From NCBI GenBank assembly GCA_902783745.1, contig CACZRY010000044.1, positions 1-6,979 on the forward strand: a stretch of 6,979 bases of DNA, given 5' to 3'. Below the pieces are notes generated by a model. It was not told the DNA's origin. It saw only the letters and a list, made by a program, of their open reading frames with translations, and ran no database searches. Shown piece after piece: positions 5,684-6,979 of the stretch. Within the stretch, counting starts at the first letter, position 1. Each line of letters opens with the position of its first letter. This stretch comes from an uncultured Erysipelotrichaceae bacterium (GTDB lineage Bacteria > Bacillota_I > Bacilli_A > Acholeplasmatales > Anaeroplasmataceae). Both the position numbers and the translations under genes were made by a program.

Positions 5684-6205
5684 ATGGAAAATTTACCATT
5701 ACAATCTGCAAAAGATTATATTTTAGAAGCATTTTTTATTCTTTTAAAGACAAAACCAATTGATAAAATCACAATTATAGAAATTTGTGAGAAGGCTGGT
5801 GTTTCAAGAGTTACATTTTATAAATACTTTAAAACTAAAACTGATATTATTGAGACATATTTTAAAGCAAGTGAATTATTCTTTAAAAATCAAATTACAG
5901 ATATTGATTTTAGCGATGAAGAAACTCTAAAAAATATTGCAACAATGACTTTAAAAGATTTAAAAAATAATAAAGATAAAATGACAGCGTTAATAGATAA
6001 TAACATGGAACACGTTTATCTTGAAATTATTAATAATGCTATTCTTAATAGTTTTAAAGCCCCTATAAGTCATGAAGATAAAATCATTGCATGTATTTAT
6101 TCAGGAGCCTTATATAATCTTGCAATCATGTGGGTTAAAAATGATTGCCAAGAATCAATTGATGAAATTATTAGAGGTTTAGTACGTTCTTTAAAATTTA
6201 TTTAA
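5684..6205 (+). CDS. TetR/AcrR-family transcriptional regulator
   Basis: The 173-residue protein has an N-terminal TetR DNA-binding domain: a helix at about 9-22, then the helix-turn-helix at about 29-52 with the sequence ICEKAGVSRVTFYKYFKTK (34-52), where GVSRVTFYKYF is the recognition helix. Residues from about 60 form an all-helical ligand and dimerisation domain ending in GALYNLAIMWVKNDCQ (about 142-157), similar in style to C-terminal domains of Firmicute TetR regulators that sit beside dehydrogenase or efflux genes. Such proteins are usually repressors released by a small hydrophobic ligand. It is divergent from the aldo/keto reductase operon across 145 bases holding two matching operator-like sites, so control of that operon and of itself is the likely role. 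The start is set by AAGGAGGAG at 5670-5678. The ligand is unknown. Confidence 0.92.
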   Translation: MENLPLQSAKDYILEAFFILLKTKPIDKITIIEICEKAGVSRVTFYKYFKTKTDIIETYFKASELFFKNQITDIDFSDEETLKNIATMTLKDLKNNKDKMTALIDNNMEHVYLEIINNAILNSFKAPISHEDKIIACIYSGALYNLAIMWVKNDCQESIDEIIRGLVRSLKFI

Positions 6206-6221
6206 TAAAATACTTTGTATG

Positions 6222-6258
6222 AAAAAATGGCTAAAAACATTATTTTAGCCATTTTTTT
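6222..6258. terminator. Bidirectional terminator between the TetR and ZIP genes
   Basis: A perfect 15-bp stem (6222-6236 with 6243-6257) encloses the six-base loop ACATTA. The core is ATGGCTAAAA/TTTTAGCCAT and the base is an A-run/T-run, giving a U tract on both strands. It ends the TetR gene on the plus strand; the ZIP gene stops at 6260, directly beside it, on the minus strand. Confidence 0.92.
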
Positions 6259-6259
6259 A

Positions 6260-6979
6260 TTATCCTAATGCTACATCAAGTGACATCATCACAACAAATC
6301 CTATTGCAAGTCCTAATGTACCTAAATTTGAATGATTACCTTGGTTATATTCAGGTATTAATTCTTCTGATACAACATAAATCATTGCGCCTGCCGCAAA
6401 TGATAATGTATATGGTAATATTACTTCTGTAAATGAAGTTAATAATATTGCGAGTCAAGCTGCAATTGGTTCTACTATGCCTGAAAGCACTCCAAGAAAA
6501 AATGCTTTTAATTTAGAAACACCAGTTTCTTTAATAGGCATTGATATAATTGCACCTTCAGGGAAATTTTGAATTGCAATACCAATAGCTAATGTTAATG
6601 CAGCACCTTCATTAATTGTTCCTGTTATAACACCGGCTAAAACAACTCCTACCGCAAGACCTTCAGGAATATTATGAATTGTAACTGCAAGTAACATCTT
6701 TGTAGTTTTACTTAATTTTGCTTTATTAGGGCCTTCTTCGCTTTTATTAAGATGCATATGTGGTGTTAGAATATCCATTAAGAATAGGAATAAAATTCCA
6801 ACTAAGAATCCAACTGATGGAGCAATCCATTTTAATGCATCACCATCACCAAATGAATTAATTGCGGGTTCAAGTAAACTCCAAATGGATGCAGCAATCA
6901 TTACACCTGATGCAAATCCTAATAAAATTTTTAAGAGCTTTTCATTTAATTCTTTTTTTAAAAAGAATACCATTGCAGA
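6260..6979 (-). CDS. ZIP-family metal transporter, partial at right edge, with one in-frame TGA
   Basis: The gene enters from beyond the right edge (the first visible codons read S-A-M-V-F-F) and is open to 6457. Numbering from that internal Met at 6973, residues include several membrane helices, HNIPEG (100-105) and QNFPEG (135-140), the two metal-binding motifs of ZIP helices, and GIVEP (165-169) with E168. Family members of the GufA/ZupT type import zinc, iron or manganese across the cytoplasmic membrane. A TGA at 6455-6457 follows GIVEPIAA, but the same frame continues for 64 codons of clear family sequence, including LPYTLSFAAGAMIYVV, SEELIPE and MMSLDVALG, to TAA at 6260-6262, directly beside the terminator. 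The true end is therefore 6260. Whether the TGA is read (recoding or read-through), or is a fresh nonsense mutation or sequence error, cannot be decided here. Confidence 0.85.
6455..6457 (-). other. In-frame TGA codon within the ZIP gene
   Basis: The codon lies where relatives usually have a hydrophobic residue in a membrane helix, just after GIVEPIA. It could be a TGG to TGA or TTA to TGA change. The next base is C, the context in which UGA is most often read through. All 15 Trp codons seen in the window's genes are TGG, and none of the six visible gene stops is TGA. Confidence 0.9.

Noticed and set aside
6416..6457. Selenocysteine insertion at the ZIP TGA
   Set aside because: The downstream loop lacks the expected early G, and the residue position is hydrophobic in relatives, not Cys.
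1..6979. CRISPR array, tRNA, rRNA or phage genes
   Set aside because: No regularly spaced repeats, cloverleaf-like sequence, rRNA-like block or phage-type proteins were seen on either strand.

Overview
The window is strongly AT-rich, uses A/T-ending codons almost throughout, carries good Shine-Dalgarno sites (AAGGAG, GGAGG) and sigma-A type promoters, and packs its genes between compact hairpin terminators. This fits a low-GC Bacillota genome, probably an uncultured gut-type Bacilli or Clostridia lineage. The placement is inferred from composition and protein style; no marker gene is present.

Layout, left to right. (1) Bases 1-893, minus strand: a half-size ChrA-type chromate transporter with an unusual charged tail and an extra membrane helix, running off the left edge. 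(2) 894-1122: divergent promoter region. (3) 1123-2793, plus: a long-type 2-isopropylmalate synthase (leuA), standing alone, closed by a UUCG-loop terminator that works in both directions. (4) 2817-3830, minus: a membrane protein with two tandem TrkA-C (RCK_C) domains. (5) 3831-4123: a structured intergenic region with two strong hairpins that both expose a CCCCC loop on the minus strand, a promoter facing them, and three copies of one short motif; this is a candidate small RNA or leader. (6) 4124-5538, minus: a two-gene operon of aldo/keto reductase followed by a flavin reductase-like protein. (7) 5539-5683: divergent control region with a perfect-consensus promoter and two similar operator-like sites exactly 40 bp apart. 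(8) 5684-6205, plus: a TetR-family regulator, closed by a second bidirectional terminator. (9) 6260-6979, minus: a ZIP-family metal transporter, cut by the right edge and interrupted by one in-frame TGA, after which 64 codons of family-like sequence continue in the same frame.

How the parts relate. The TetR regulator most likely controls itself and the divergent redox operon (aldo/keto reductase plus flavin protein), a common arrangement for electrophile or carbonyl stress. LeuA, the RCK_C membrane protein, ChrA and ZIP are separate transcription units without an obvious shared pathway. The points most worth a second look are the in-frame TGA in the ZIP gene, the twin C-rich-loop RNA candidate with its repeated promoter motif, the 96-residue RCK_C duplication, and the paired TetR operators.
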